Origin: an uncultured Gammaproteobacteria bacterium
Lineage (GTDB): Bacteria; Pseudomonadota; Gammaproteobacteria; Steroidobacterales; XN24
Direction: 5' to 3'
Assembly (NCBI GenBank): GCA_947259915.1
Contig: CAMYOC010000032.1
Location: 18,523 to 82,522, forward strand
DNA: 64,000 bases
Both the position numbers and the translations under genes were made by a program. Under the pieces are notes generated by a model. It was not told the origin of the DNA. It made no database searches and saw nothing but the letters and a program-made list of their open reading frames with translations. This document shows, one piece after another, positions 8,175 through 17,292 of this stretch (positions are counted from its first letter, which is position 1; each line of letters begins with the position of its first letter).

Positions 8175-9392
8175 CTAGGAGGCCTGGCGCAGGTTATCCA
8201 GCTCTTCCAGTACTTCCCGGATCTGCAGCACCGCCCAGGCCAGCAGCTCCTGATCGATAGTCAGCGGCGGGGCCAGGCGCACCACGACCTCGTGGGTCTC
8301 CTTGCTCAGCAGGCCCCTGGACATCAGCCGCAGGCAGATTTCCCGGGCAGAGGCCAGCGCCGGATCGATTTCGATACCGATAAACAGCCCACGGCCGCGG
8401 ACCTCGCGGATCAGCGGGCTGCGGATCTGGCGCAGCTGCTCGAGCAGCCACTCGCCTTTCGCCGCGCTCTGTTCGATGAGACCCTCGTCCACCAGCAGAT
8501 TCAGCGCCTCGAGTCCGACCGCGGCGGCAAGGGGATTGCCGCCAAAGGTGCTGCCGTGATCGCCAGGGTGGAACACGCCCATCACCTCGCTGCGCGCCAG
8601 GAACATGGATACCGGCAACACGCCGCCGCCCAGCGCCTTGCCGAGGATCAGACCATCGGGTTTGACGCCTTCATGATCACAGGCCAGCAGTCGGCCAGTG
8701 CGGCCAAGGCCGGTCTGAACCTCGTCCGCGATCAACAGCACCTGGTGCTCGCGGCAGATCTCCGCGCAGCGCCGCAGATAACCGGGCGGCGGGATCACGA
8801 TGCCACCCTCACCCTGGATGGGTTCTACGATGAGCGCCGCGGTATTGGGCGTGATCGCCGCCTCCAGCGCCTCGGCATCGCCATAGGGGATCAGCTTCAT
8901 GCCAGGGGGGAAGGGACCAAAACCATTGCGGTATTGCTGCTCCGATGACATCGCGACGATGGCGATCGTGCGGCCGTGGAAGTTGCCGTCACAGGCGATC
9001 AGCTCGGCCTGATCCGGCGCTACCCCTTTGACTTCATAGGCCCATTTTCTGGCTGCCTTCATCGCGGTCTCGACGGCTTCGGCGCCGGTATTCATCGGCA
9101 GCGCCATATCCTGTCCGGTCAACTCGCAGGCCCGTTCCAAAAACGCAGCCAGCCGATCCGTGTGGAACGCTCTGGAGACGATGTTCAGTGTCGACGCTTG
9201 TTCGACTAGCGCCTTGATCAGCCGCGGGTGGGCATGGCCATGGCTGACGGCGGAGTACGCGCTCATCATGTCCACATAACGTTTGCCGCTGTCGTCCCAG
9301 ACAAACGGACCTTCGCCCCTGACCAGTACCACGGGCAGCGGATGGTAGTTGTGCGCGCAGTAACGGTTCTCGCGTTCGATGATCGGATTCAT
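8175..9392 (-). CDS. rocD: Ornithine--oxo-acid transaminase
   Basis: MNPIIERENRYCAHNYHPLPVVLVRGEG..., class III aminotransferase (LLIADEVQTGLGRTG, ILGKALGGGVLPVS). Confidence 0.85.
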   Translation of the reverse strand: MNPIIERENRYCAHNYHPLPVVLVRGEGPFVWDDSGKRYVDMMSAYSAVSHGHAHPRLIKALVEQASTLNIVSRAFHTDRLAAFLERACELTGQDMALPMNTGAEAVETAMKAARKWAYEVKGVAPDQAELIACDGNFHGRTIAIVAMSSEQQYRNGFGPFPPGMKLIPYGDAEALEAAITPNTAALIVEPIQGEGGIVIPPPGYLRRCAEICREHQVLLIADEVQTGLGRTGRLLACDHEGVKPDGLILGKALGGGVLPVSMFLARSEVMGVFHPGDHGSTFGGNPLAAAVGLEALNLLVDEGLIEQSAAKGEWLLEQLRQIRSPLIREVRGRGLFIGIEIDPALASAREICLRLMSRGLLSKETHEVVVRLAPPLTIDQELLAWAVLQIREVLEELDNLRQAS

Positions 9393-9541
9393 CGTCTTGA
9401 TCCTCAGACGCGCCCGCGGTCGGAGTGGCCACGAAGATAGCGCTATCGACTGATTTTAAGGGAATAGCGCCGGGCCTTCACGCCCTGGTTGCGCCATATT
9501 GGAGCTGAGGCTACCGTAGCCCCGGACCTGGGAGGGCTGGA

Positions 9542-11389
9542 TTGGATACGCATGGATTGATGCCGGTCGTTATTTTGGCCGTGGGTATCGCTGCCCAATG
9601 GCTGGCCTGGCGTACCCGCCTACCCGCGATCGTATTGCTGGCTGCCTCCGGCTTGCTGATCGGACCGGTGCTCGGTTTTGTCCCCTCGGGCCCCGAGATC
9701 TCCGCGCTGATCCAGCCGATCGTCAGCCTGTGCGTGGCCATCATCCTGTTTGAGGGTGGGCTCAGCCTGCAGCGCACGGAATTACGCGTGGCCGCGGTGG
9801 GCGTTGGCCGCCTGGTCTATGTGGGCGGGCCGCTGGCCTGGCTGCTCGGCACCCTCGCGGCACACTATCTCGGCGGTCTGAGCTGGCACGTGGCGACGGT
9901 GTTTGGCGCCATCATGGTCGTCACCGGTCCGACCGTGATCATGCCGCTGTTGCGGCAGGCCGGGCTCAATCGGCGCACGGCCTCTTACTTGAAGTGGGAA
10001 GGCATCGTCAACGATCCCATCGGGGCATTGATGGCCGTCCTCAGCTTTCAGTTCTTCGTTTTCGCCGGTGAGGGCGAGGGCGGCATCGTGCAGGGTCTCT
10101 TATCAGCCATCGCCTCGGCTCTGCTGTTCGGGGCGCTGTCCGGTTGGCTGATCGGCAAGGCTTTTCAGCGTGGCATGGTGCCGGAGTATCTGAAGTCGCC
10201 GGTGCTGCTGACCCTGGTGCTGCTGGTTTATCTGTTCTCCAATCAGATCCAGGCCGAGGCCGGGCTGCTGGCAGTCACGGTGATGGGTATCGTGGTCGGC
10301 AACATGAACCTGCCCGGACTGCAGGACATGAAGCGTTTTAAGGAATACATCACCGTGATGCTGGTCTCGGTGGTGTTTGTGTTGCTGACCGCGACGCTTG
10401 ATCTGATCGTGATCGAGAGCGTAGATGCCCGCGGTCTGTTGTTGATCGCCGCGATCATGTTCCTGGTGCGCCCGGTTGCGGTGATGACCGCGACCATCGG
10501 TGCCGGGATGGATATCCGGGACCGGTTGTTCTTGTCCTGGATCGCGCCACGCGGCATCGTTGCCGCGGCCACCGCCGGCGTGATGGGGCCGGCCATGGCC
10601 CAGCGCGGCTTTGCCGGAGCCGAGGCCTTGTTGCCGCTGGTGTTCGGGGTGATCTTCGCCACCGTGCTGGCTCACGGTCTCAGCATGGGCTGGCTGGCCA
10701 GGCGTCTGGGTTTGTCTTCACCGGCGAGGGACAGCGTGCTGATCGTCGGCGCATCACCCTGGAGCGTGGAGTTGGGGCGAACGCTGCAGGGCCTCGAGGT
10801 CAAGGTCCTGGTGGCGGACCGGTCCTGGCACAAGTTGCGTGCTGCCCGCCTGGCGGGTCTGCCGGTGTTCTATGGCGAGATCCTCTCGGACTTCGCTGAT
10901 GAGTCGGTGGAATTAGGCCACGTCCGCATGGTCCTGGCAGCCACCGATAACGATGCTTACAACGCGCTTGTCTGTACTGCGATGGCGCCGGAGATCGGTC
11001 GCGATCGAGTATTCCAGTTGCCGATGGGTGCTGCCGAGGAGGACGATCCCCGGGGCGTCGCCATCGGTCTGCGCGGCAAAGTAGCGTTTGGTGAGTCCGC
11101 GGAATACGAGGACCTGTGGCGTCATCTGGTCGATGGCTGGCAGTTCTCCCGGACCCGTCTGACGGACAGTTATACCTATAGCGAATACCTCGGGGATGCC
11201 GACAGTCGGGCGCTCCAGGTGCTGTTGCTCAAGCCGGACGGGCGCTCGCTGTTCGTATCACCACAACAGGAGGTGGAGCCGGAATCCGGAGACACCCTGG
11301 TGAGTTTCGCACCTCCACGTCAGCCGGAGATAACGGCGCCGGTGCCGCCTGCGCCGCTCGAGGATGACGCAGCAGAGGTCAGCCCGTGA
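9542..11389 (+). CDS. Cation:proton antiporter (CPA1/NhaP-like) with TrkA-N-like domain
   Basis: Multiple TM helices; ILFEGGLSL; VTGPTVIMPLLR; C-terminal nucleotide-binding-like VLIVGASPWSVELGRTLQG. Confidence 0.85.
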   Translation: MDTHGLMPVVILAVGIAAQWLAWRTRLPAIVLLAASGLLIGPVLGFVPSGPEISALIQPIVSLCVAIILFEGGLSLQRTELRVAAVGVGRLVYVGGPLAWLLGTLAAHYLGGLSWHVATVFGAIMVVTGPTVIMPLLRQAGLNRRTASYLKWEGIVNDPIGALMAVLSFQFFVFAGEGEGGIVQGLLSAIASALLFGALSGWLIGKAFQRGMVPEYLKSPVLLTLVLLVYLFSNQIQAEAGLLAVTVMGIVVGNMNLPGLQDMKRFKEYITVMLVSVVFVLLTATLDLIVIESVDARGLLLIAAIMFLVRPVAVMTATIGAGMDIRDRLFLSWIAPRGIVAAATAGVMGPAMAQRGFAGAEALLPLVFGVIFATVLAHGLSMGWLARRLGLSSPARDSVLIVGASPWSVELGRTLQGLEVKVLVADRSWHKLRAARLAGLPVFYGEILSDFADESVELGHVRMVLAATDNDAYNALVCTAMAPEIGRDRVFQLPMGAAEEDDPRGVAIGLRGKVAFGESAEYEDLWRHLVDGWQFSRTRLTDSYTYSEYLGDADSRALQVLLLKPDGRSLFVSPQQEVEPESGDTLVSFAPPRQPEITAPVPPAPLEDDAAEVSP

Positions 11390-12048
11390 CGCGCGCCGCA
11401 AAAGCGGAGCCGGTGATCATCACAGGTCCCGCAGGCTCGCTCCAGGGTGTCGTGGAGCAGCCCAGGGACGCCGACGTGCGCGCAGTCGCTGTGCTCTGTC
11501 ATCCGCATCCGCTCTATCACGGCACCATGAACAACAAGGTCGTGCATACCCTGGCGCGGGCCGTGGTACAGCTGGGTCAGCCTGCGGTGAGATTCAATTT
11601 CCGCGGTGTCGGTGACAGCGAGGGCGAATACGCCGATGGCAAGGGTGAGGCCGAAGATGCCTTGGCCGTTGTCGCCTGGAGCCGGGCACGCTGGCCCGAT
11701 GCTGAACTCTGGCTCGGCGGGTTCTCGTTCGGGGCCTATGTGTCGTTGTCGATTGCGGCCAAGGCACAACCGGCCCGGCTGATAACGGTGGCACCGCCGC
11801 TGCTTCGATTCGACATGTCCAGCCTGACGCTGCCGGGTTGTCCGTGGCTGATCATCCAGGGCGAGCGTGACGAACTGGTCGATGCGACCGCGGTCGAAGC
11901 ATGGGCGAGGGGGCTGGATCCCTCGCCGCGCCTGCGTCTGTTGCCTGATGCCGACCACTTCTTCCATGGCCGGCTCACTGTGCTGCGCCAGATTGCGGCC
12001 GGATTCTTGCAGCCGGTCGCTGCTGATAACGGGGTAATAATGTGCTGA
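11386..12048 (+). CDS. Alpha/beta hydrolase (YcjY/serine aminopeptidase-like)
   Basis: VLCHPHPLYHGTMNNKVVHTLARA; FNFRGVGDSEG; GGFSFGAYVS; 4-nt overlap with upstream gene. Confidence 0.85.
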   Translation: MTRAAKAEPVIITGPAGSLQGVVEQPRDADVRAVAVLCHPHPLYHGTMNNKVVHTLARAVVQLGQPAVRFNFRGVGDSEGEYADGKGEAEDALAVVAWSRARWPDAELWLGGFSFGAYVSLSIAAKAQPARLITVAPPLLRFDMSSLTLPGCPWLIIQGERDELVDATAVEAWARGLDPSPRLRLLPDADHFFHGRLTVLRQIAAGFLQPVAADNGVIMC

Positions 12049-12521
12049 AAGCGGTCATGCGTTTCCTTGAGACGACCTTCGACGTCGACGTTGGCGATGA
12101 GGCAGATAGTGCTGGTGAGCATGATCTGCGTCTGGCCATGGCCGTGTTGCTGGTAGAAATGAGTCGCGCCGATTTTGTCGATGGGCCGGAAGAAGCCGAG
12201 GCGCTGACGGGCATCCTGCAGCGGCATTTCCAGCTGGAGACCCAGGAAGCTGAGGCGCTGATGGGCGATGCCGGAGCTCGGGCCGATGAGATGGTCTCGC
12301 TACAGCACTACACCCGGGCGATCCACGAGAACCTGAGCGAGCCGCAGAAGCACCGCCTTATCGAAATGCTGCTGGAGGTGGCGCTGGCCGATCGCCACTT
12401 CGATAAACACGAGCGGCATCTGCTGGACAAGATCGCCGACCTGATCTACCTGCGGCGGGCGGACTATGTGCGTATCCGCGAGCGGATGATCTCGGCCTCG
12501 AGGCAAGCCGGGGATCAATAA
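12042..12521 (+). CDS. TerB family protein
   Basis: LRLAMAVLLVEMSRADFVDGPEEAEAL ... LADRHFDKHERHLLDKIADLIYL pattern. Confidence 0.8.
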   Translation: MLKAVMRFLETTFDVDVGDEADSAGEHDLRLAMAVLLVEMSRADFVDGPEEAEALTGILQRHFQLETQEAEALMGDAGARADEMVSLQHYTRAIHENLSEPQKHRLIEMLLEVALADRHFDKHERHLLDKIADLIYLRRADYVRIRERMISASRQAGDQ

Positions 12522-12551
12522 AAACGCCCGGGCCGTCACCGGGCCGGGCGT
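12517..12551 (-). terminator. Rho-independent terminator of the HU-like gene
   Basis: acgcccgg ... ccgggcgt stem; A-run on + strand (aataaaaa) gives a U-tract on the minus transcript. Confidence 0.7.
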
Positions 12552-12576
12552 AGGGTCGAGCTTGGCCGCTGGCGGC

Positions 12577-12927
12577 TCAGACCATATCTTTCAGGCCCTT
12601 GAGTGCCAGTACTTTGACCGCCTTGCGGGCGGGCTTGGCCTTGAAAACCATCTCTTCTTTGGTAAAGGGATTGATGCCCTTGCGCGCTTTGGTGGCAGGC
12701 TTCTTCACCACCCGGATCTTCATCAGACCCGGTACGGTGAATTCGCCGGCACCGCGGCGGCCGAGGCTTTTCTTGATCACCCCGTTAAGAGACTCGAAAA
12801 CCGCACCGACGTCCTTGCGGGTCAGGCCGGTGTTGTCAGAGATCTGACTGATGATCTGGCTCTTGGTGGGTGCTTTCGGAGCAGCAGCAGCTTTCTTCTT
12901 GCTCGCCCGCTTTTTCGATGCAGCCAT
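12577..12927 (-). CDS. HU family DNA-binding protein with Lys/Ala-rich N-terminal tail
   Basis: MAASKKRASKKKAAAAPKAPTKSQIISQISDNTGLTRKDVGAVFESL...; HU fold motifs (GLMKIRVVKKPATKARKGINPFTKE). Confidence 0.9.
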   Translation of the reverse strand: MAASKKRASKKKAAAAPKAPTKSQIISQISDNTGLTRKDVGAVFESLNGVIKKSLGRRGAGEFTVPGLMKIRVVKKPATKARKGINPFTKEEMVFKAKPARKAVKVLALKGLKDMV

Positions 12928-13063
12928 ATTGTTCCCCCTGGGTCCTTGGTTCAATGTTAATGGTTAGATGATGCTCGAAATTACCACAAAAAATGAAGCC
13001 GCCAAATCTGGCGTCGAGCCGATCGAGCCACGGCTCTGATTCGATGAATACTACCTCTAATCG

Positions 13064-13561
13064 TCAGTCTGTGTAGAACTGCTGCCGGAAGCGGACGCTG
13101 ACCGGGTCATTCTCCCCCTCCGGCGTCACTTTGATATCGAATATCAGCGTTTCCCTGTTAGCGACGGGCACCTCACCAATATAGTAGATCGCGTCGCCCT
13201 CATCGATCTGCCGCAGGCTCAGGGTCTTCAGTTGTCCGGTGAGATTAGAGGCATGCACTGTCACGCTTGCGGCTACCGGTTTACCGATGCTCCCCGGCTG
13301 CTTGCGGACCACGCTGACGTTGAGCAGGGCCCGGCTGTCACTGCGCACGATACCGTAGGCTCGCGCCACTTCGGCCGGTAGCATTGCGGTGGCCAGGGCG
13401 TTGAAGTGGACCACGTAATCCCCCGCATCAACAAAATTTTCCCGTGTGATCTCGCGCGCCGCGGGCGACCGGTCGCTGTCTCCACCCGAGGGCCCGCAGG
13501 CGGCCAGCAGCGCGCAGATGGAAATAGCCAGTATGCGCAGATCGAAAACCACGTGCCTCAT
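13064..13561 (-). CDS. DUF4426 domain-containing lipoprotein
   Basis: Lipobox ALLAAC; DYVVHFNALATAMLPAEVARAYGIVRS...ALLNVSVVRK pattern. Confidence 0.75.
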   Translation of the reverse strand: MRHVVFDLRILAISICALLAACGPSGGDSDRSPAAREITRENFVDAGDYVVHFNALATAMLPAEVARAYGIVRSDSRALLNVSVVRKQPGSIGKPVAASVTVHASNLTGQLKTLSLRQIDEGDAIYYIGEVPVANRETLIFDIKVTPEGENDPVSVRFRQQFYTD

Positions 13562-13618
13562 CTACCTTCAACTCCCCTCACCGACCTGGTATAGGGCCGG
13601 CAACAGCGTAACTATAGC

Positions 13619-13897
13619 CTATTCCTGCGCCGTTGAACTCATGCACGAGAGGATTTCTCCGGGCAGCACGGTCGGTCGGTCGATCTCCACCACCTTGTCA
13701 CGATCAAACTCTCCGGCCACGACGCGGACCCTCGACCGCGCGACCCGAAACTGCTTTGCCAGGAAACGCACCAGCGCCACGTTGGCTCGCCCCTCGACAG
13801 GAGGCGCGCTGACCCGAATCTTGATTCGATCACCGACGCGTCCGGCGAAGCCGTCGCGCCCACCGGCCGGCCGCAGCCGCAACCGACAGACGAGCAC
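13619..13897 (-). CDS. DUF167 (YggU) family protein
   Basis: RLRLRPAGGRDGFAG...IKIRVSAPPVEGRANVALVRFLAKQF...VVAGEFDRDKVVEI. Confidence 0.9.
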   Translation of the reverse strand: MLVCRLRLRPAGGRDGFAGRVGDRIKIRVSAPPVEGRANVALVRFLAKQFRVARSRVRVVAGEFDRDKVVEIDRPTVLPGEILSCMSSTAQE

Positions 13898-13929
13898 CTG
13901 ATCACGCCAGCAGACCGGCAGATCCCGGT

Positions 13930-14478
13930 TCAGGCCAGCACCGCCGGTACCGGGATGGCCATCAGCAGGGCCTGGAGCCCGATCAGCACGAACAGCGGCG
14001 AAAGGTCGATGCCGCCGATCGGCGGGATAAGGTTCCGGACCGGCTTCAGGACCGGCTCGCAGATACTGGCCAGCACGCTGCTCAAGGGGTTATACGTGCC
14101 CGGGCTGACAAAGCTGAGAATGGCGTAGAGCAGGATGGCGAAGAAGTACAGACGGACAAACGTCACCAGGGTACGCAGCAGCGCAAAATAGAGCAGCGTG
14201 CCCGGGTCCGGACTGAGCCCCGTCTTGAGCGGGAAAAGCGCGGCCGTGGCGACCAGTTCGAGGATGAGGATCAGCAGGACGGCCGCCAGATCCAGACCCC
14301 GATACCCCGGCACCAGCTTGCGCAGCGGCACCAGCAACGGGTTGGTAACACGGACGATGAACTGTGCCAGCGGGTTGTGGAAGTCCGCCCGGGTCATCTG
14401 CATCACCAGCCGCAGGATGAAGCACAGCACGTAGAGATCGAACAGGGTCTCGACAACGAACAACAATGGTGCGCTCAT
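13930..14478 (-). CDS. YggT family membrane protein
   Basis: Hydrophobic; two repeated DPFLxxxR-like/NPLLVPLRKLVPG and EPVLKPVRNLIPPIGGIDLSPLFVLIGLQ segments. Confidence 0.9.
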   Translation of the reverse strand: MSAPLLFVVETLFDLYVLCFILRLVMQMTRADFHNPLAQFIVRVTNPLLVPLRKLVPGYRGLDLAAVLLILILELVATAALFPLKTGLSPDPGTLLYFALLRTLVTFVRLYFFAILLYAILSFVSPGTYNPLSSVLASICEPVLKPVRNLIPPIGGIDLSPLFVLIGLQALLMAIPVPAVLA

Positions 14479-14491
14479 GGATTCTCCGCTT

Positions 14492-15313
14492 TCATCGGAC
14501 GCCGGCTTCCTCGGCCAATTGCCGCGAGCGTTGCTGCGCCGCATGGATCGCCTTACGCACGACAGCGGTCAGATCCGAATCGTGCATCGATTGCATCGCC
14601 GCCTCGGTGGTCCCGCCCGGTGACGTGACCCGCCGACGCAGTTCGGCCACGTCGACGTCCGCCTCCAGAGCCATGCGTGCCGCGCCGAGCGCGGTCTCCT
14701 GGGTCAATAAGCGTGCCGTCTCCGGCTTCAGCCCCATTTCGACGCCGGTCGCGGCCATGATCTCCATCAACAGGAAGAAATAGGCCGGGCCGCTACCGGA
14801 CAGCGCTGTGACCGCATCCAAGAGCGCCTCGTCATCGACCCAGACTACGGCGCCGACGGCGCGCAACACCCCCTCCGCCAGCTCCCGATCCGCCGCCGCC
14901 ACGTCGTCACCCGCATACATGGCGGTGACCCCCGAACCCAGCAGGGCAGGGGTGTTGGGCATGGCGCGGACGATGGCGCCGTCGTTGCCCAGCCATCGGC
15001 GCAGGTCGGCGATGCGGATCCCGGCCGCCACGGTCAGCAGCAGAGGTGCGGGTGATAGCGGCCCAATAGCTTTCGCGGCTTCGGCCATGCGCTGGGGTTT
15101 TACCGCCAGCACCACCAGGTCGGCACCGGCGGCCGCCTCGGCATTGTCGCTGTGAGCAGTGACGCCGAAGCCTGAGCGTAGCCGCTCACGCTGTTGTGCA
15201 TCTGGCTCCGCCGCGCTGATCAGGCCGGCCGGATATTCGTCCGCCAGCAGGCCGCCGATCAGGCTGCTGGCCATATTGCCGCCGCCGATAAAACAGATCT
15301 TCTTGTTACGCAT
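14492..15313 (-). CDS. proC: Pyrroline-5-carboxylate reductase
   Basis: MRNKKICFIGGGNMASSLIGGLL...; ALSGSGPAYFFLLMEIM; VTSPGGTTEAAM. ORF extends upstream to 15574 but ATG 15313 fits the family. Confidence 0.95.
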   Translation of the reverse strand: MRNKKICFIGGGNMASSLIGGLLADEYPAGLISAAEPDAQQRERLRSGFGVTAHSDNAEAAAGADLVVLAVKPQRMAEAAKAIGPLSPAPLLLTVAAGIRIADLRRWLGNDGAIVRAMPNTPALLGSGVTAMYAGDDVAAADRELAEGVLRAVGAVVWVDDEALLDAVTALSGSGPAYFFLLMEIMAATGVEMGLKPETARLLTQETALGAARMALEADVDVAELRRRVTSPGGTTEAAMQSMHDSDLTAVVRKAIHAAQQRSRQLAEEAGVR

Positions 15314-15362
15314 AGTGTGGTTGACAGCATTGCCAGTCGATATACCAAGCATATCCGCCGCG

Positions 15363-16076
15363 TCAGGCACTCTCCAGTCCGCTGCCGCCGGATGACGGCC
15401 GCGGCCCGAACAAGGCGGTACCGATGCGCAACATGGTGCTGCCCTCGGCCACCGCCGCCTCCAGGTCGTCGGACATGCCCATGGACAAGGTGTCCAGTTC
15501 GATGCCGTCGGCGTGTAGCCGCTCATAGAGGCCGCGCAGTTTGGCAAACTGGTGCCGCTGGAGGTCGAAATCATCGCTCGGCGGGGGTATCGCCATCAGA
15601 CCGCGCAGCCGCAGGCGGGGGAGATCGAGGATGCCAGCGGCGAGTTCCGGCACTGCGGATGGCGCCACGCCGGCCTTGCCTGGCTCGTCGCCGATGCGCA
15701 CCTGGATGCAAACCTGGAGATCGTCTGCGTGGTGCGGGCGCTGCTCGCTCAGGCGGCGCGCGGTGCGCAGCCGATCGACAGTTTGCACCCAGTCGAAATG
15801 GGCCGCTGCCTGGCGGGTCTTGTTGCTCTGCAGATGGCCGATAAAATGCCAGCGCGCCGCGCGACCCGCGGTCGCTTCTATCTTGTCGACGCCTTCCTGG
15901 ACGAAATTCTCGCCGAAATCCCTTTGTCCAGCGGCCATGGCCTCGATCACCGCCGTCACCGGATGCCGTTTGCTCACGGCCACCAGGCGGATCCCGGCCG
16001 GGTCCCGGGCATGGCGGGAACAAGCGGTTTCGATCCGCTCAACAAGCTGCCGCAGCCTGACTGAGAAGTCTGTCAT
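15363..16076 (-). CDS. YggS family PLP-binding protein
   Basis: VAVSKRHPVTAVIEAMAAGQRDFGENFVQEGVDKIEA; HFIGHLQSNK; LSMGMSDDLEAAVAEGSTMLRIGTALFG. Confidence 0.95.
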   Translation of the reverse strand: MTDFSVRLRQLVERIETACSRHARDPAGIRLVAVSKRHPVTAVIEAMAAGQRDFGENFVQEGVDKIEATAGRAARWHFIGHLQSNKTRQAAAHFDWVQTVDRLRTARRLSEQRPHHADDLQVCIQVRIGDEPGKAGVAPSAVPELAAGILDLPRLRLRGLMAIPPPSDDFDLQRHQFAKLRGLYERLHADGIELDTLSMGMSDDLEAAVAEGSTMLRIGTALFGPRPSSGGSGLESA

Positions 16077-16171
16077 GTTTTGCCCAGGCGCCCTTAGCTA
16101 TACTCTTGGCCAGTCATGCGCTGCCGGCGGTACCGGCAGGCAGGAGCCGCTGCGCAACACAGGGAGTCCGT

Positions 16172-17212
16172 ATGCCCGTTGAAATCGACCAGCTTCTCGC
16201 ATTTGCGGTGAAGAATAACGCCTCCGACCTGCACCTGTCTGCGGGTGTACCGCCGATGATCAGGGTGGACGGAGACGTCAAGCGCATCAACATGCCGCCG
16301 CTGCCGCACAAGGAAGTGCACAGCATGATCTACGACATCATGAACGACAAGCAGCGCAAGGCTTTCGAAGAGTATTTCGAGACCGACTTCTCGTTCGAGA
16401 TTCCCGATCTGGCGCGTTTCCGGGTCAACGCATTCAACCAGGCGCGCGGCGCCGGTGCCGTGTTCCGGACCATCCCCACCGAGATTCTGACACTGGAACA
16501 ACTCGGCGCGCCAAAGATCTTCAAGGATATCTCCATGTATCCGCGCGGGATCGTGCTGGTGACCGGCCCTACCGGTTCTGGTAAATCGACCACGCTGGCG
16601 GCGATGGTGGACTATGTCAATGACAACCGGCCCGATCACATCCTGACCATCGAGGATCCGATCGAGTTCGTACACGAGAGCCGGCGCAGTCTGATCAATC
16701 AACGCGAGGTGCATCGTGACACCCTGGGTTTCGCCGAGGCGCTGCGTTCCGCCCTGCGTGAGGATCCGGACGTGATCCTGGTCGGCGAGATGCGTGATCT
16801 CGAGACCATCCGTCTGGCGCTGACCGCGGCCGAAACCGGCCACTTGGTGTTCGGTACCCTGCATACCAGTTCGGCCGCCAAGACCATCGACCGTATCGTC
16901 GACGTGTTCCCGGCGGGTGAGAAAGACATGGTCCGCTCGATGTTGTCGGAATCGCTGCGCGCGGTGATCTCGCAGACGCTGCTGAAAAAGAACGGCGGCG
17001 GCCGGGTCGCCGCCCATGAGATCATGATCGGTACCGCCGCGATCCGTAACCTGATCAGAGAAGGCAAGATCGCGCAGATGTACTCGGCCATCCAGACCGG
17101 CCAGGCAGCGGGTATGCAGACCCTGGACCAGTGTCTGCAGGATCTGCTGACCAAGGGTGTCGTCAGCCGCGAGGAAGCCCGCTACAAAGCGGCCAACAAG
17201 GAAACGTTCTAG
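16172..17212 (+). CDS. pilT: Type IV pilus retraction ATPase PilT
   Basis: Walker A GPTGSGKST; Walker B VILVGEMRD; AIRNLIREGKIAQMYSAIQTG PilT motif. Confidence 0.95.
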   Translation: MPVEIDQLLAFAVKNNASDLHLSAGVPPMIRVDGDVKRINMPPLPHKEVHSMIYDIMNDKQRKAFEEYFETDFSFEIPDLARFRVNAFNQARGAGAVFRTIPTEILTLEQLGAPKIFKDISMYPRGIVLVTGPTGSGKSTTLAAMVDYVNDNRPDHILTIEDPIEFVHESRRSLINQREVHRDTLGFAEALRSALREDPDVILVGEMRDLETIRLALTAAETGHLVFGTLHTSSAAKTIDRIVDVFPAGEKDMVRSMLSESLRAVISQTLLKKNGGGRVAAHEIMIGTAAIRNLIREGKIAQMYSAIQTGQAAGMQTLDQCLQDLLTKGVVSREEARYKAANKETF

Positions 17213-17292
17213 GCTTGCGTTAATTGCCGGCTGCCGAGACGCGGGCTACGGGCGGGCAGGGCCAAACGGATTACCGATCCCGGGAGATCGAC

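Noticed and set aside
15314-15574. N-terminal extension of proC
   Set aside because: Overlaps yggS on the same strand in another frame; the family start MRNKKICFIGGGNM at 15313 is clear.
16094-17017. 307-aa minus-strand ORF opposite pilT
   Set aside because: Antisense shadow of conserved pilT.
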